64,000 nt of DNA, from contig PUQB01000052.1 in assembly GCA_003024785.1 (NCBI GenBank), positions 248,001 through 312,000 on the forward strand, written 5' to 3'. This document shows positions 63,956-64,000 of this stretch, piece by piece. The notes under the pieces are model-generated. The model saw only the letters and a program-made list of their open reading frames with translations, searched no databases and was not told the DNA's origin. The position numbers were made by a program, and so were the translations under genes. How positions within the stretch are numbered: the first letter of the stretch is position 1; every line of letters begins with the position of its first letter. Source of the DNA: Selaginella tamariscina. Its lineage: Eukaryota; Streptophyta; Lycopodiopsida; Selaginellales; Selaginellaceae.

Positions 63956-63991
<36 letters not shown>

Positions 63992-63992
63992 C
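62423..63992 (-). CDS. GH18 chitinase-like / narbonin-type protein (5' end beyond window)
   Basis: Minus-strand exons are about 63500-63634, 63117-63284, about 62671-63041 and 62423-62605. A further exon probably ends at 63992, and the signal-peptide part lies outside. The first reads KIFMEYLGAEGYP, then VPINNSTDFFFILSF. The second has the GH18 strand-3 motif VLMSLGGWSVYTS. The third has the strand-4 motif DGIDIDYE, which keeps the catalytic Glu, then IKYATIAPFHEID, HYMQLY and VNYQFY. The last has GILPGIFIWSLDMS and YEAQSQAVLHTV, ending in TAA. This is the plant narbonin/RuBisCO-associated/chitinase-2-like branch. With Glu present it may be catalytic on chitin-type substrates. Two single-base frame breaks lie in the third exon, near 62900 and 62770. 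Confidence 0.88.
63658..63990. repeat. cluster of (TG)n and (AG)n microsatellites in GH18 intron 1
   Basis: Three TG-then-AG compound runs occur at about 63671-63723, 63824-63850 and 63928-63987. The units between them (GTATGAAGAAACATGCATATACAGTG near 63738 and its variant near 63868) are about 125 bases apart, so the intron contains a tandem duplication of a 125-base segment with its microsatellite. Confidence 0.8.
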
Positions 63993-64000
63993 TTGTGAAG

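Noticed and set aside
1-64000. rRNA, tRNA, riboswitch or prokaryote-like defence genes
   Set aside because: I saw no cloverleaf-like or rRNA-like sequence and no operon-like run of genes. A covariance-model scan was not possible here, so a small RNA could have been missed.

Overview
This is nuclear DNA from a streptophyte, most likely a land plant and plausibly a seedless one (moss, lycophyte or fern). Plant-type families present are a four-CBS plus PB1 protein (CBSCBSPB type), a type IIB (ACA-like) Ca2+-ATPase, PPR repeats, GDSL esterases with plant block motifs, a narbonin/RuBisCO-associated-type GH18 protein and the plant form of ERH. A Kir-type potassium-channel homologue points away from flowering plants, where such genes are not known; this clade inference is tentative. 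Intergenic DNA is very AT-rich. Introns are short, and many begin with (TG)n or (CA)n runs right at the splice donor.

Layout. 1-1749: end of a broken Ty3/Gypsy LTR element on the minus strand, running off the left edge. 1.8-23.1 kb: a repeat array holding two copies, about 12.3 kb apart, of a module made of an AT-rich block, a plus-strand GDSL esterase (7252-8448 decayed, 19598-20826 better preserved) and a PPR relic. A Ca2+-ATPase fragment (12.1-14.0 kb) is trapped between them, and a Tourist/Harbinger-like MITE sits in the second copy only. 23.4-53.6 kb: a gene resembling a dimeric alpha-beta barrel (ABM-like) protein, followed by three tandem copies of a module of about 11.5 kb. Each module carries the 3' exons of that gene, a convergent minus-strand GDSL esterase and a long AT-rich tract. 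The tract carries a hAT transposase relic in modules 1 and 2; a LINE-like insertion with an 11-bp target duplication lies in module 3.

53.9-64 kb is ordinary single-copy gene space: the Kir-like gene with an unusual pore loop (+), ERH (-), CBSCBSPB (+, divergent from ERH by 230 bp) and a GH18 protein (-), which is cut by the right edge.

The main theme is local amplification of GPI-anchored GDSL esterases. Their serine-hydrolase blocks stay conserved, while the stalk before the C-terminal anchor is rebuilt from a different tandem repeat in each lineage. I see no operon, phage, CRISPR or other prokaryote-like system. Single-base reading-frame breaks occur even in conserved single-copy genes, so part of the apparent decay may be assembly indels.
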